Below, in pieces: positions 1-8,163 of a stretch of 64,000 nucleotides of DNA; within the stretch, counting starts at the first letter, position 1; each line of letters begins with the position of its first letter. Source of the stretch: Streptomyces hyaluromycini (lineage in GTDB: Bacteria > Actinomycetota > Actinomycetes > Streptomycetales > Streptomycetaceae); the NCBI RefSeq assembly GCF_002217755.1, contig NZ_BCFL01000021.1:1-64000 (forward strand). Direction: 5' to 3'. Under the pieces are notes generated by a model that did no database searches, was not told the origin of the DNA, and worked only from the letters and a program-made list of their open reading frames with translations. The position numbers and the translations under genes are program-made.

Positions 1-61
1 GTTGCCGGTGAGAGCTGAACACACAATTAAAGAGTGTGCTTGTTCGCTCGAAACCATTAGG
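1..61 (+). other. end of 23S-5S rRNA spacer
   Basis: This stretch precedes the 5S rRNA and matches the kind of spacer expected between 23S and 5S in an actinobacterial rRNA operon. The 23S gene itself is outside the window. No coding feature is seen. Confidence 0.6.
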
Positions 62-180
62 GTTTCGGTGGTCATAGCGTGAGGGAAACGCCCGGTTACA
101 TTCCGAACCCGGAAGCTAAGCCTTACAGCGCCGATGGTACTGCAGGGGGGACCCTGTGGGAGAGTAGGACACCGCCGAAC
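62..180 (+). rRNA. rrf: 5S ribosomal RNA
   Basis: The 119-base stretch begins GTTTCGGTGG and ends CACCGCCGAAC, whose ends pair to form helix I. It contains the conserved loop sequences CCGAACCCGGAAG and CCGATGGTACTG and reads as a typical Streptomyces 5S rRNA. It is the last gene of an rRNA operon that enters from the left. A terminator hairpin follows within 10 bases. Confidence 0.95.
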
Positions 181-189
181 AATCTTTGG

Positions 190-240
190 AAGGACCCCTG
201 GTCCCAGCGTTCAGCTGGGACCAGGGGTCCTTTTGTTTTT
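190..240 (+). terminator. rRNA operon intrinsic terminator
   Basis: A 19-bp perfect stem (190-208 with 214-232) closes a 5-base loop. It runs straight into a T-rich tract at 231-240. It ends the rRNA operon only 33 bases before the start of the next gene. Confidence 0.93.
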
Positions 241-273
241 ACAATGCTTGCGGTACCGAAGACAGGAGTCACC

Positions 274-2286
274 ATGTCCACCAACTCTCCCGACGACCGA
301 CCGGAGCGCGACCAGCGGCAACGGGACAGCGGTGACCGCGGCGAGCGTGGCGGACACCGCGGCGACCGCAACGACCGTGGAGATCGTGGCAGTTACGGCC
401 GGCGCGATGACAACCGTGGCGGTGGTGGCGGCGGTTACGGCCGGCGTGACGACAACCGCGGCGGCGGTGGCGGCGGCTATGGCCGTCGTGACGACCGTCG
501 TGATGACAACCGTGGCGGTGGTGGCGGCGGCGGTTACGGCCGTCGTGATGACAACCGCGGTGGCGGTGGCGGCGGTGGTGGTTACGGTCGTCGTGATGAC
601 AGCCGTGGTTCTCGTCCGGGGTTCCAGCGTGACGATCGTGGTGGTGACCGGGGCGGCTACGGGCGCCGCGACGACCGCGACCGCGGCCCCCGTCGCGATG
701 ACCGTGGGGATCGTCCGGCTTTCCGTCGTGACGATCGCCGTGATGACCGTCGTGATGACCGTGGTGACCGTCCTGTTTTCCGGCGTGACGACCGCGATGA
801 CCGTGGTGGCTTCCGTCGGGACGACCGGCGTGATGACAACCGCGGTGGCGGCGGCGGTGGCGGTGGTTACGGTCGTCGTGATGACAGCCGTGGTTCTCGT
901 CCGGGGTTCCAGCGTGACGATCGTGGTGGTGACCGGGGCGGCTACGGGCGCCGCGACGACCGCGACCGCGGCCCCCGTCGCGATGACCGTGGGGATCGTC
1001 CGGCTTTCCGTCGTGACGATCGCCGTGATGACCGTCGTGATGACCGTGGTGACCGTCCTGTTTTCCGGCGTGACGACCGCGATGACCGTGGTGGCTTCCG
1101 TCGGGACGACCGGCGTGATGACAACCGCGGTGGCGGCGGCGGTGGCGGTGGTTACGGTCGTCGTGATGACAGCCGTGGTTCTCGTCCGGGGTTCCAGCGT
1201 GACGATCGTGGTGGTGACCGGGGCGGCTACGGGCGCCGCGACGACCGCGACCGCGGCCCCCGTCGCGACGACAACCGCGGTGGCGGCGGGTACGGGCGCC
1301 GGGACGACAGCCGTGGTGGCGGTTACCGCGGCCGGGACGACCGGCGTGACGACCGCCGGGACGACCGGCGTGATGACCGGCGCGGCGGCGGCCGCTTCCG
1401 TGACGAGCGGGAGCGTGACCGGGACCGTGAGCCGATCAAGCGGCTGCCGATCCCGGAGGACGTCACCGGTGACGAGATCGACAAGGACGTGCGGCAGGAG
1501 CTGCAGAGCCTGCCCAAGACGCTCGCGGAGGACGTCGCCAAGAACCTGGTGATGGTCGCCCGGCTCATCGACGAGGACCCCGAGGGCGCCTACGGCTACT
1601 CCAAGGTGGCCCTGCGGCTGGCGTCCCGTGTCGCAGCCGTCCGTGAGGCGGCCGGGTTCGCCGCGTACGCGAACCAGAAGTACTCCGAGGCACTCGGCGA
1701 GTTCCGGGCCGCGCGGCGCATGACCGGCACCGTCGACCTGTGGCCGGTGATGGCCGACTGCGAGCGTGGGCTCGGGCGGCCGGAGAAGGCGCTCGACATG
1801 GCCGGCGCCCCCGAGGTGCACAAGCTCGACAAGGCCGGTCAGGTCGAGATGCGGCTCGTCGCCGCCGGGGCCCGGCGTGACATGGGGCAGCTGGACGCGG
1901 CGATCGTGACACTGCAGAGCCCCGAGCTCGCCTCGAACTCCGTACAGCCGTGGACCGCGCGGCTGCGGTACGCCTACGCCGACGCCCTGCTCGCCGCCGG
2001 GCGTGCCGACGAGGCCCGCGAGTGGTTCGCCAAGGCCGTCGAGGCCGACCGGGACGGCAGCACGGACGCCTCCGACCGGCTGGCCGAGCTGGACGGGGTC
2101 GAGTTCGTCGACGCACTGGACGAGGGGGAGTCCGAGGAGACCCCCCAGGAGACCGAGACCGCGGCCGAGACCGCGGCCGAGACCGCGGCCGAGACCGCGG
2201 CTGCGGCTGCGGCTGAGACCGAGACCGAGACCGAATCCGGGACCCACGCCGAGTCCGAGTCCGAGTCTGAGGCCGAGCAGGATTGA
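274..2286 (+). CDS. RGG/RDD-repeat protein with TPR-like C-terminal domain
   Basis: A 670-residue protein of unknown function. ATG 274 is chosen because AGGAG sits at 264-268; the open frame runs back into the 5S gene but has no reason to be translated there. Residues about 43-383 are low-complexity, made of RRDD, RGDR and poly-Gly blocks, including a 95-residue unit present twice in full and once in part. Residues about 390-615 look folded and helical, with TPR-like helix pairs (for example around KYSEALGEFRAARR). The tail (about 618-670) is ETAA and ESE repeats and very acidic. Tetratricopeptide proteins with such tails are known in Streptomyces, but their role is not. RGG/RDD arrays often bind RNA or drive condensate formation; that is inference here. 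The position directly behind an rRNA operon is suggestive but unproven. Confidence 0.85.
   Translation: MSTNSPDDRPERDQRQRDSGDRGERGGHRGDRNDRGDRGSYGRRDDNRGGGGGGYGRRDDNRGGGGGGYGRRDDRRDDNRGGGGGGGYGRRDDNRGGGGGGGGYGRRDDSRGSRPGFQRDDRGGDRGGYGRRDDRDRGPRRDDRGDRPAFRRDDRRDDRRDDRGDRPVFRRDDRDDRGGFRRDDRRDDNRGGGGGGGGYGRRDDSRGSRPGFQRDDRGGDRGGYGRRDDRDRGPRRDDRGDRPAFRRDDRRDDRRDDRGDRPVFRRDDRDDRGGFRRDDRRDDNRGGGGGGGGYGRRDDSRGSRPGFQRDDRGGDRGGYGRRDDRDRGPRRDDNRGGGGYGRRDDSRGGGYRGRDDRRDDRRDDRRDDRRGGGRFRDERERDRDREPIKRLPIPEDVTGDEIDKDVRQELQSLPKTLAEDVAKNLVMVARLIDEDPEGAYGYSKVALRLASRVAAVREAAGFAAYANQKYSEALGEFRAARRMTGTVDLWPVMADCERGLGRPEKALDMAGAPEVHKLDKAGQVEMRLVAAGARRDMGQLDAAIVTLQSPELASNSVQPWTARLRYAYADALLAAGRADEAREWFAKAVEADRDGSTDASDRLAELDGVEFVDALDEGESEETPQETETAAETAAETAAETAAAAAAETETETESGTHAESESESEAEQD
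582..1266 (+). repeat. 285-bp coding tandem repeat, 2.4 copies
   Basis: Positions 582-866 and 867-1151 are near-perfect copies with an exact 285-bp period (95 codons). A third copy runs from 1152 to about 1266 and then diverges. The repeat keeps the reading frame. Copies are almost identical at silent sites, so the expansion is recent or kept uniform by recombination. Confidence 0.92.
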
Positions 2287-2322
2287 GGTCAGTGGCCGGG
2301 TGACTGAGGCTGAATGACTGGC

Positions 2323-2354
2323 AGAGGGCAGGCCCCGATCGGGGTCTGCCCTCT
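2323..2354. terminator. bidirectional hairpin between convergent genes
   Basis: AGAGGGCAG (2323-2331) pairs with CTGCCCTCT (2346-2354), with further GCCCC/GGGG pairing inside. The hairpin lies between the stop codons of two convergent genes and can serve both. Confidence 0.75.
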
Positions 2355-2373
2355 CGCTTTCAGACGTCCTCTT

Positions 2374-3657
2374 TCAGACGTCGAGCGCCCGCAGCACCAG
2401 CCCCGACGCCGGCTTCGGGCCGAAGGACGTCGACTTGCGGGGCATCGTCACGCCCTGGCGGGCCAGGTCGCGGACGACCTCCTCGCGGACCGGGTGCATG
2501 AGGACGGCCGTACCGCCGTCGCGCTCGGCCTTGGCGACCGTCGCCGCCGTGTCGTGGATGTACGCGATGTGCGCGGGTGAGTCCTCGGGGATGCGCCAGA
2601 CGTGGTCGAGGAGCGTGGCGTGCAGGACGGTCGCGTCCAGGGTGCGCCAGGCGGCCGGGCGGTCGTCCGGGATCGTACGGGCCAGGAGGTCTGGGTCCGG
2701 GCGGTCGATGAGATGGAACGCGCCGTCGCCGGCCAGCAGGAACGCGTTGCCGGCGCAGGCCGCGTCCGCCAGCGCCTCCTGGGCCGCCGGCAGGGGGACG
2801 TCGAGCCGTCGTACCCGGAACAGGCCCTTGACGTGCTCCAGGGCCTGCGCCACCGGCAGGCCGTGCAGCAGGCGGTGGATGGCGCGGACGCGCAGCGGGT
2901 AGCGGGCGGTGTCGACGAGGAGGACCAGGCCGTAGTCCCAGGGGCTGGGAGAGGGGTGCTCCGCGCGTAGACGCAAGTAGGTGGCCCAGCGGTGGTGGCC
3001 GTCGGCGATCAGGGCCTGGCGGTGGGCCAGGTCGGACTGGACGAGGGCCACCTCCGCCGGGTCGGTGATCGACCAGAGGCGGTGGTGGAAACCGTCCTCC
3101 GTGGTGGTGGCGAGCAGCGGGGGGCGGCCGGCCACCGCGTCGACGACCTCGGCGGCCGCGCCGTTGCCCCGGTAGGTGAGCAGGAGGGGTTCGAGGTTCG
3201 CGGAGGTGGCGCGCATCAGGGCCGCGCGGTCGGCGACGACCGGGGGCATGACCTCCTCGTGCGGCAGCACCACGCCCTCCGACGGCTCCGAGATCCGCAG
3301 GGCGCCGATGACACCGCGCTGGAGCAGACCGTTGCCGTCGTGCTGTTCGTAGACGTACAGGCCCGGCTCGGGATCCGTGGCGAGGATGCCCTCGGCCTGC
3401 CAGCGGTGCAGGGTGTCGGCCGCCTGTTCGGTACCGGCGCTGGGGGAACCGGCCTGGGGAAGGATGAGGCGGACGATGTTGTGCGGGTCGGCGGACTGGA
3501 GGTGGTGTACGCCGTCGGGGCGTACGACGACGTCGTACGGCGGGGAAGTGACGGCGGCGAGGCTCCCGACCCGGTCGGGGTCGTAGCGAAGGCCTCGGAA
3601 CGGGGTGAGTTCCAGGCCTCGGCGCTCCGTTGCTTCCGAGTGACCTGCAGTGTTCAT
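2374..3657 (-). CDS. DUF1015 family protein
   Basis: A 427-residue soluble protein of the uncharacterised DUF1015 family, which occurs widely in bacteria as a single full-length domain. Family features visible are the N-terminal PFRGLRYDP block, the SPPYDVV motif near residue 38, and a central IADGHHRWATYL segment. The length is usual for the family. No reaction is established; the His-rich motif hints at an enzyme. It is transcribed divergently from the HAD gene. The start ATG at 3657 has no Shine-Dalgarno but a TACGAT element six bases upstream. Confidence 0.85.
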   Translation of the reverse strand: MNTAGHSEATERRGLELTPFRGLRYDPDRVGSLAAVTSPPYDVVVRPDGVHHLQSADPHNIVRLILPQAGSPSAGTEQAADTLHRWQAEGILATDPEPGLYVYEQHDGNGLLQRGVIGALRISEPSEGVVLPHEEVMPPVVADRAALMRATSANLEPLLLTYRGNGAAAEVVDAVAGRPPLLATTTEDGFHHRLWSITDPAEVALVQSDLAHRQALIADGHHRWATYLRLRAEHPSPSPWDYGLVLLVDTARYPLRVRAIHRLLHGLPVAQALEHVKGLFRVRRLDVPLPAAQEALADAACAGNAFLLAGDGAFHLIDRPDPDLLARTIPDDRPAAWRTLDATVLHATLLDHVWRIPEDSPAHIAYIHDTAATVAKAERDGGTAVLMHPVREEVVRDLARQGVTMPRKSTSFGPKPASGLVLRALDV

Positions 3658-3663
3658 CCCGGC

Positions 3664-3669
3664 ATCGTA
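3664..3669 (-). promoter_or_regulatory. -10 element for leaderless DUF1015 transcript
   Basis: TACGAT on the minus strand is followed by six bases and then ATG 3657. There is no ribosome binding site, so transcription probably starts at or next to the start codon. Confidence 0.45.
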
Positions 3670-3741
3670 CGTGTGTCAGTGGCGTGCGGGATGATCGACG
3701 GTGCAAGGCGGGTCAACGAGGAGTGGCGAGGAGCGATGGGG

Positions 3742-4770
3742 ATGAGCCAGGGCGTCAGGACTGGTCCCGAGGGCAGCGGACAGGCCCTGAGCACGGCGTA
3801 CGACACGGCGCTGCTCGATCTGGACGGGGTGGTGTACGCGGGCGGCAGCGCGATCGCGCACGCCGTGGAGTCGCTGGAGGTCGCCCGCGCGGGCGGGATG
3901 CATCTGGCGTACGTCACCAACAACGCGCTGCGGCCGCCGGCCGCGGTGGCCGAGCACCTCACCGAGCTGGGGATCCCGACGGGGGCCGACGACGTCATCA
4001 CCTCGGCGCAGGCGGTCGCGCGGCTGATCAGCGAGCAGGTGCCGGCGGGGTCGCGGGTGCTGGTCATCGGCGGGGAGGGGCTGCGGGTCGCCCTGCGGGA
4101 GCGGGGGCTTGAGCCGGTGGAGTCGGCGGACGACGATCCGGCGGCCGTGGTGCAGGGGTTCGGCGGCCCGGAGCTGCCCTGGGGGCGGTTCGCCGAGGCG
4201 TCGTACGCCGTCGCGCGCGGGGTGCCGTGGTTCGCGTCCAACACCGATCTGACGATCCCGAGCGGGCGCGGAATCGCGCCGGGCAACGGCGCGGCGGTGG
4301 AGGTGGTGCGGATCGCGACGGGCGCCGAGCCGCAGGTGGCGGGCAAGCCGCTGCCGCCGATGCACCGGGAGACGATCCTGCGGACGGGTGCGAAGCGGCC
4401 GTTGGTGGTCGGGGACCGGCTGGACACCGACATCGAGGGCGCGTTCAACGGCGGGGTGGACTCGCTGCTCGTGCTGACCGGCGTCACCGACGGGCGTCAG
4501 CTGCTCGCCGCGCCGCCGCAGCACCGGCCGACCTATGTCGACGCCGATCTGCGCGGTCTGCTCACCGGGCAGCCGGAGGCCACGGCGGCCGGCGACGGCT
4601 TCCGGTGCGGTGGCTGGACGGCGACGGCCGGTGCCGACCGGCTGGAGCTGGAGGGCGACGGCGAGGCGCTCGACGGGCTGCGGGCGCTGTGCGCGGCGGC
4701 CTGGACGGCGGCCGGGGAGGGCTCCTGCGAGCTGGACGGAGGCAAGGCACTGGCGCGGCTGGGGCTCTGA
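3742..4770 (+). CDS. HAD-IIA family sugar/nucleotide phosphatase-like protein
   Basis: A 342-residue hydrolase of the HAD superfamily, NagD/phosphoglycolate-phosphatase type. Motif I is DLDGVVY (nucleophile Asp26, acid Asp28). Motif II falls in YVTNNA, and motif IV is GDRLDTDIEGA, which binds Mg2+. The cap segment between them fits HAD-IIA enzymes. Likely a cytoplasmic phosphatase acting on a small phosphorylated metabolite; the substrate cannot be read. GAGGAG at 3728-3733 lies 8 bases before ATG 3742 and only 2 before an in-frame ATG at 3736, so 3742 is preferred. The C-terminal extension after about residue 265 is Ala/Gly-rich. Confidence 0.85.
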   Translation: MSQGVRTGPEGSGQALSTAYDTALLDLDGVVYAGGSAIAHAVESLEVARAGGMHLAYVTNNALRPPAAVAEHLTELGIPTGADDVITSAQAVARLISEQVPAGSRVLVIGGEGLRVALRERGLEPVESADDDPAAVVQGFGGPELPWGRFAEASYAVARGVPWFASNTDLTIPSGRGIAPGNGAAVEVVRIATGAEPQVAGKPLPPMHRETILRTGAKRPLVVGDRLDTDIEGAFNGGVDSLLVLTGVTDGRQLLAAPPQHRPTYVDADLRGLLTGQPEATAAGDGFRCGGWTATAGADRLELEGDGEALDGLRALCAAAWTAAGEGSCELDGGKALARLGL

Positions 4771-4790
4771 GACCCCATCGAGGCCGGATG

Positions 4791-4809
4791 CGAGGGTAGG
4801 CTAACCTAA
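4791..4809 (+). promoter_or_regulatory. DmdR/IdeR-type iron box
   Basis: 16 of 19 positions match the remembered actinobacterial iron box TTAGGTTAGGCTAACCTAA; only the left edge deviates. A TAACCT -10 element (4802-4807) lies inside the box and sits six bases before GTG 4814. Binding of the iron-loaded repressor would therefore cover the promoter of the transport operon. Confidence 0.85.
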
Positions 4810-4813
4810 CCTC

Positions 4814-5857
4814 GTGTTGGTCGACAGTCCTCCCGAACAGCGCGCGGAGACCGCCCCCGCGCCCCCGAACCGCCGGGCGATACGGGCCCTCGGGCTCCTC
4901 GTCTCCCTTGCGATCCTGCTGCTCGTCGCCCTGGCGAGCATCGCGATCGGGGCGAAAGAGCTGCCGTTGGACCAGGTCTGGCACGGCCTGTTCCACGACA
5001 CGGGGACGTACGGCGACGTCGTCGTCGACGCGCGGCTGTCGCGGACCGTCCTCGGCCTGCTGGCCGGCGCCGCCCTCGGCCTGTCCGGGGCGGTGCTCCA
5101 GGCGCTCACCCGCAACCCGCTCGCCGACCCCGGCCTGCTCGGCATCAACGCGGGCGCGTCGGCCGCGGTGGTCACCGCCATCACCTACTTCGGCGTCAGC
5201 ACCCTGAACGGCTATGTGTGGTTCGCCTTCCTCGGGGCGGCCGCGGTGGGCGCGCTGGTGTGGTTCCTGGGCGGCAGCCGGGGCGCCACCCCCGTGCGGC
5301 TCGCCCTGGCCGGTACGGCGATCAGCGCCGCGCTCTACGGCTACCTCCAGGCCGTGATGATCACGGACGACGCGGCGCTCAACAAGTTGCGTTTCTGGAC
5401 GGTGGGTTCGCTGGCCTCGGCCTCCGACTCGACGATCGCCCAGGTGCTGCCGTTCCTCGCGGCCGGCACCCTGCTCGCGCTCGGCCTCGCCCGGCCGCTG
5501 AACGCGGTGGCGATGGGCGACGACACCGCCCGCGCCCTCGGTGCGAACCTGGGCCGCACCCGGGCCCTGGCCATGCTCGCCGCCACCGTGCTGTGCGGCG
5601 CGGCCACCGCCGCCTGCGGCCCGATCGCCTTCGTCGGCCTGATGGTCCCGCACGTCGTGCGCTCGTTCACCGGCCCCGACCTGCGCTGGATCCTGCCGTA
5701 CGCGACGGTCCTGTCGCCCGTGCTGCTGCTCGGCGCCGATGTCGTCGGCCGGATCGTCGCCCGCCCCGCGGAGCTCCAGGTCGGCATCGTCACCGCGATC
5801 ATCGGCGGGCCGGTCTTCATTCTTCTCGTACGACGGCGTAGGACGGCCCAGCTGTGA
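4814..5857 (+). CDS. FecCD-type iron-siderophore ABC permease 1
   Basis: A 347-residue integral membrane permease of the BtuC/FecCD family with about nine or ten hydrophobic segments after a short charged N-terminus. Diagnostic blocks are the RLSRTVLGLLAGAALGLSGAVLQ stretch (read as R-x-P/S-R-x-L followed by a Gly-rich helix) and NPLADPGLLGINAGA. It should pair with the next permease to carry ferric siderophore across the membrane. GTG 4814 is taken as the start; it directly follows the iron box and lacks a Shine-Dalgarno, which suggests a leaderless mRNA. No substrate-binding lipoprotein gene is adjacent. It overlaps the next gene by GTGA. Confidence 0.9.
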   Translation: MLVDSPPEQRAETAPAPPNRRAIRALGLLVSLAILLLVALASIAIGAKELPLDQVWHGLFHDTGTYGDVVVDARLSRTVLGLLAGAALGLSGAVLQALTRNPLADPGLLGINAGASAAVVTAITYFGVSTLNGYVWFAFLGAAAVGALVWFLGGSRGATPVRLALAGTAISAALYGYLQAVMITDDAALNKLRFWTVGSLASASDSTIAQVLPFLAAGTLLALGLARPLNAVAMGDDTARALGANLGRTRALAMLAATVLCGAATAACGPIAFVGLMVPHVVRSFTGPDLRWILPYATVLSPVLLLGADVVGRIVARPAELQVGIVTAIIGGPVFILLVRRRRTAQL

Positions 5858-6903
5858 GGACCGCTGTGAGGAACACGCGTACTCTGCGCACCCCCGGCGG
5901 GCTCTCCGTGCGGGCCGACGTGCGCGTGCTGGCCGTGGTCGGCGCGCTGCTGCTGGCCACGGCCGCCGCGAGTGTCGTGCTGATCGGTACCGGGGACTTC
6001 CCGATCTCCTTCGGCGACGTGCTGCGGACCCTGGCCGGGAACGGCACCGCCGGGCAGGACTTCATCGTCAACGAGCTGCGGCTGCCGCGGGTCCTGGTCG
6101 GTCTGCTGGTCGGCGCCTCGCTCGGTCTCGGCGGCGCCCTGTTCCAGTCGGTCTCCCGCAACCCGCTGGGCAGCCCGGACGTCCTCGGCCTCTCGCAGGG
6201 CGCCACCTCCGGCGCGCTCGTCGTCATCGTGCTGCTGTCCGGGAGCGCCGCCCAGGTCACCGTCGGCGCGCTGATCGGCGGCCTGGTGACCGGCCTCGCC
6301 ATCTACCTCCTCGCCTGGAAGCAGGGCGTGCACGGCTACCGGCTGGTCCTGGTCGGCATCGGTGTCTCCGCGGTCGTCACCGCGGTCAACGGCTATCTGC
6401 TCACCAAGGCCGACCTGGTAGACGCGACGCGTGCGGTGGTCTGGATGACCGGCTCCCTCGACGGCCGTGACTGGAGCCAGGTCTGGCCGCTGCTCGCGCT
6501 GTGCGCGGTCCTGGTCCCGCTGGTCCTCGCCAATGCGCGGGGGCTCAGGATGATGGAGATGGGCGACGACGTCTCCAACGCCCTCGGGGTGCGCGTGGAG
6601 CGGGTGCGGATGCTGCTGATGGTGGCCGCCGTCCTGCTGACCGCGGCCGCCACCGCCGCCGCGGGCCCGGTCAGCTTCGTGGCCCTCACCGCCCCCCAGC
6701 TCGCCCGCCGCCTCACCCGCTCGCCCGGCCCCAACCTGGTGCCCTCCCTCAGCATGGGAGCCGCCCTGCTGGTCACCGCCGACTGGGCCTCGCAGCGCGC
6801 CTTCGGTGCCGACCAGCTGCCCGTCGGCGTGGTCACCGGCGTCCTCGGCGGGGTCTATCTGCTGTGGCTCCTCGTCACCGAGCGCCGGGCGGGCCGGATA
6901 TGA
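5854..6903 (+). CDS. FecCD-type iron-siderophore ABC permease 2
   Basis: A 349-residue second permease of the same family, with the matching NPLGSPDVLGLSQGA block near residue 105 and a C-terminal run of membrane helices. It overlaps permease 1 by four bases (GTGA at 5854-5857), so translation is coupled. The stop overlaps an ATG at 6900 (ATGA). With the partner permease it forms the heterodimeric channel; regulation follows the iron box at 4791. Confidence 0.9.
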   Translation: MRTAVRNTRTLRTPGGLSVRADVRVLAVVGALLLATAAASVVLIGTGDFPISFGDVLRTLAGNGTAGQDFIVNELRLPRVLVGLLVGASLGLGGALFQSVSRNPLGSPDVLGLSQGATSGALVVIVLLSGSAAQVTVGALIGGLVTGLAIYLLAWKQGVHGYRLVLVGIGVSAVVTAVNGYLLTKADLVDATRAVVWMTGSLDGRDWSQVWPLLALCAVLVPLVLANARGLRMMEMGDDVSNALGVRVERVRMLLMVAAVLLTAAATAAAGPVSFVALTAPQLARRLTRSPGPNLVPSLSMGAALLVTADWASQRAFGADQLPVGVVTGVLGGVYLLWLLVTERRAGRI

Positions 6904-6986
6904 CACCGGAACCGGAAGATGGCTCGGACCTGAGCGTGACACCCGAGTCAGACGAGTCAGACGAGTCCGACAGCAAGAGGAGCACA

Positions 6987-7790
6987 GTGAACCGCCTGTC
7001 CGCCGAGAACGTCACCCTCGCCTATGACCAGCGCGTCATCGCCGAGCAGCTGTCGGTGGAGATCCCCGACAACTCCTTCACGGTGATCGTCGGCCCCAAC
7101 GCCTGCGGCAAGTCGACGCTGCTGCGCGCGCTGTCCCGGATGCTCAGGCCCAGCCAGGGCCGGGTGCTGCTCGACGGCCAGGTCATCCAGTCGATGCCCG
7201 CGAAGAAGGTCGCCCGCACCCTCGGCCTGCTCCCGCAGTCGTCGATCGCGCCCGACGGCATCACCGTCGGCGACCTGGTCGGCCGCGGCCGCTACCCGCA
7301 CCAGGGCATCCTGCGCCAGTGGTCCGCCGAGGACGAACGGGTCGTCCAGGAGTCGATGGCCCGGACCGGCGTCGCCGAACTCGCCGACCGGTACGTCGAC
7401 GAACTCTCCGGCGGCCAGCGGCAGCGCGTCTGGATCGCCATGGCGCTCGCCCAGCAGACCCCCCTGCTGCTCCTGGACGAGCCGACCACCTACCTGGACA
7501 TCCAGCATCAGATCGACGTCCTCGACCTGTGTGCCGAACTCCACGAGGAGCAGGGGCGGACGCTGGTCGCCGTGCTGCACGACCTCAACCACGCGGCTCG
7601 CTACGCCACCCACCTGATCGCACTCAAGGGCGGCCGGGTCGTCGCCGAGGGCGCCCCGAACGACATCGTCACCGCCGAGCTGGTCGAGGAGGTGTTCGGG
7701 CTGCGCTGCCAGATCATCGACGACCCGGAGACGGGGACCCCGCTGGTGGTGCCGGCGGCCCGGAAGGCGAGGGTCACAACAACTTCCTGA
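6987..7790 (+). CDS. iron-siderophore ABC transporter ATP-binding protein
   Basis: A 267-residue FepC-type ATPase. Walker A is GPNACGKST (about residues 36-44), the signature is LSGGQRQR (about 139), and Walker B is LLLLDEPTTYLD followed by the H-loop VLHDLNHAARYA. GTG 6987 is preferred because AAGAGGAG lies just upstream (6975-6982) and the protein then begins like other family members. An ATG at 6900 overlapping the upstream stop would add 29 Ser/Asp/Glu-rich residues and remains possible. It energises the two permeases. Its last 17 bases overlap the convergent SCP2 gene. Confidence 0.92.
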   Translation: MNRLSAENVTLAYDQRVIAEQLSVEIPDNSFTVIVGPNACGKSTLLRALSRMLRPSQGRVLLDGQVIQSMPAKKVARTLGLLPQSSIAPDGITVGDLVGRGRYPHQGILRQWSAEDERVVQESMARTGVAELADRYVDELSGGQRQRVWIAMALAQQTPLLLLDEPTTYLDIQHQIDVLDLCAELHEEQGRTLVAVLHDLNHAARYATHLIALKGGRVVAEGAPNDIVTAELVEEVFGLRCQIIDDPETGTPLVVPAARKARVTTTS

Positions 7791-8121
7791 GCCGGAACAG
7801 GTCCAGTAGGTTCGCCTCCAGCTTCACCCGGCCCGAGCCCCAGGCCCCGGTGAAGTTCAGCTCACCGTCGACCAGGGCCACCAGGTCGTCGCCCGCCATG
7901 GCGAGTCTGATCTGCGCCTTCTCCCGCGGCGGCCCGGGGAACGTCTCCTCGACCTCGATCCGGCCGCCGGTGAGCCGGCCGGCGAAGGTGACGTCCAGGT
8001 CGGTGATGTGGCAGCTGACCGTGCGGTCCATGGCGGCGGCCGTCCGGACGTCGCCCTCGGCGCCACCCATGTTGTGCGAGAGCTTGTCGAGTGCGGCGCG
8101 GCACTCCTCGATCGTGGCCAT
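7774..8121 (-). CDS. SCP2 sterol-binding domain protein
   Basis: A 115-residue single-domain protein with the SCP2-like arrangement: an N-terminal helix (EECRAALDKLSHNM), a beta-sheet core, and the MAGDDLVALVDGEL segment typical of the fold. Such domains bind lipids or other hydrophobic ligands; its ligand is unknown. Its 3' end overlaps the ABC ATPase gene by 17 bases tail-to-tail. The start ATG 8121 has no ribosome binding site but a TACCGT element (8135-8130) eight bases upstream. Confidence 0.8.
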   Translation of the reverse strand: MATIEECRAALDKLSHNMGGAEGDVRTAAAMDRTVSCHITDLDVTFAGRLTGGRIEVEETFPGPPREKAQIRLAMAGDDLVALVDGELNFTGAWGSGRVKLEANLLDLFRLRKLL

Positions 8122-8163
8122 CGCGATCGACGGTACCCCAGCGGTTCGATGTAGCGTCGGGGC
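8122..8163. promoter_or_regulatory. 42-bp divergent promoter of two leaderless genes
   Basis: The gap between two outward-facing start codons is only 42 bp. TAGCGT (8152-8157, plus) is six bases before ATG 8164, and TACCGT (8135-8130, minus) is eight bases before ATG 8121. The two promoters must share or exclude each other because their -35 regions overlap. Confidence 0.5.

Noticed and set aside
211..2247. Very long antisense open frame (Val/Thr/Ala-rich) and a +2 frame over the repeat gene
   Set aside because: Both are by-products of the GC-rich RDD/RGG repeats; they have no ribosome binding site and unnatural composition.
2155..2280. 12-bp GAGACCGCGGCC repeats as a separate repeat element
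   Set aside because: They simply encode the ETAA tail of the first protein and are described there.
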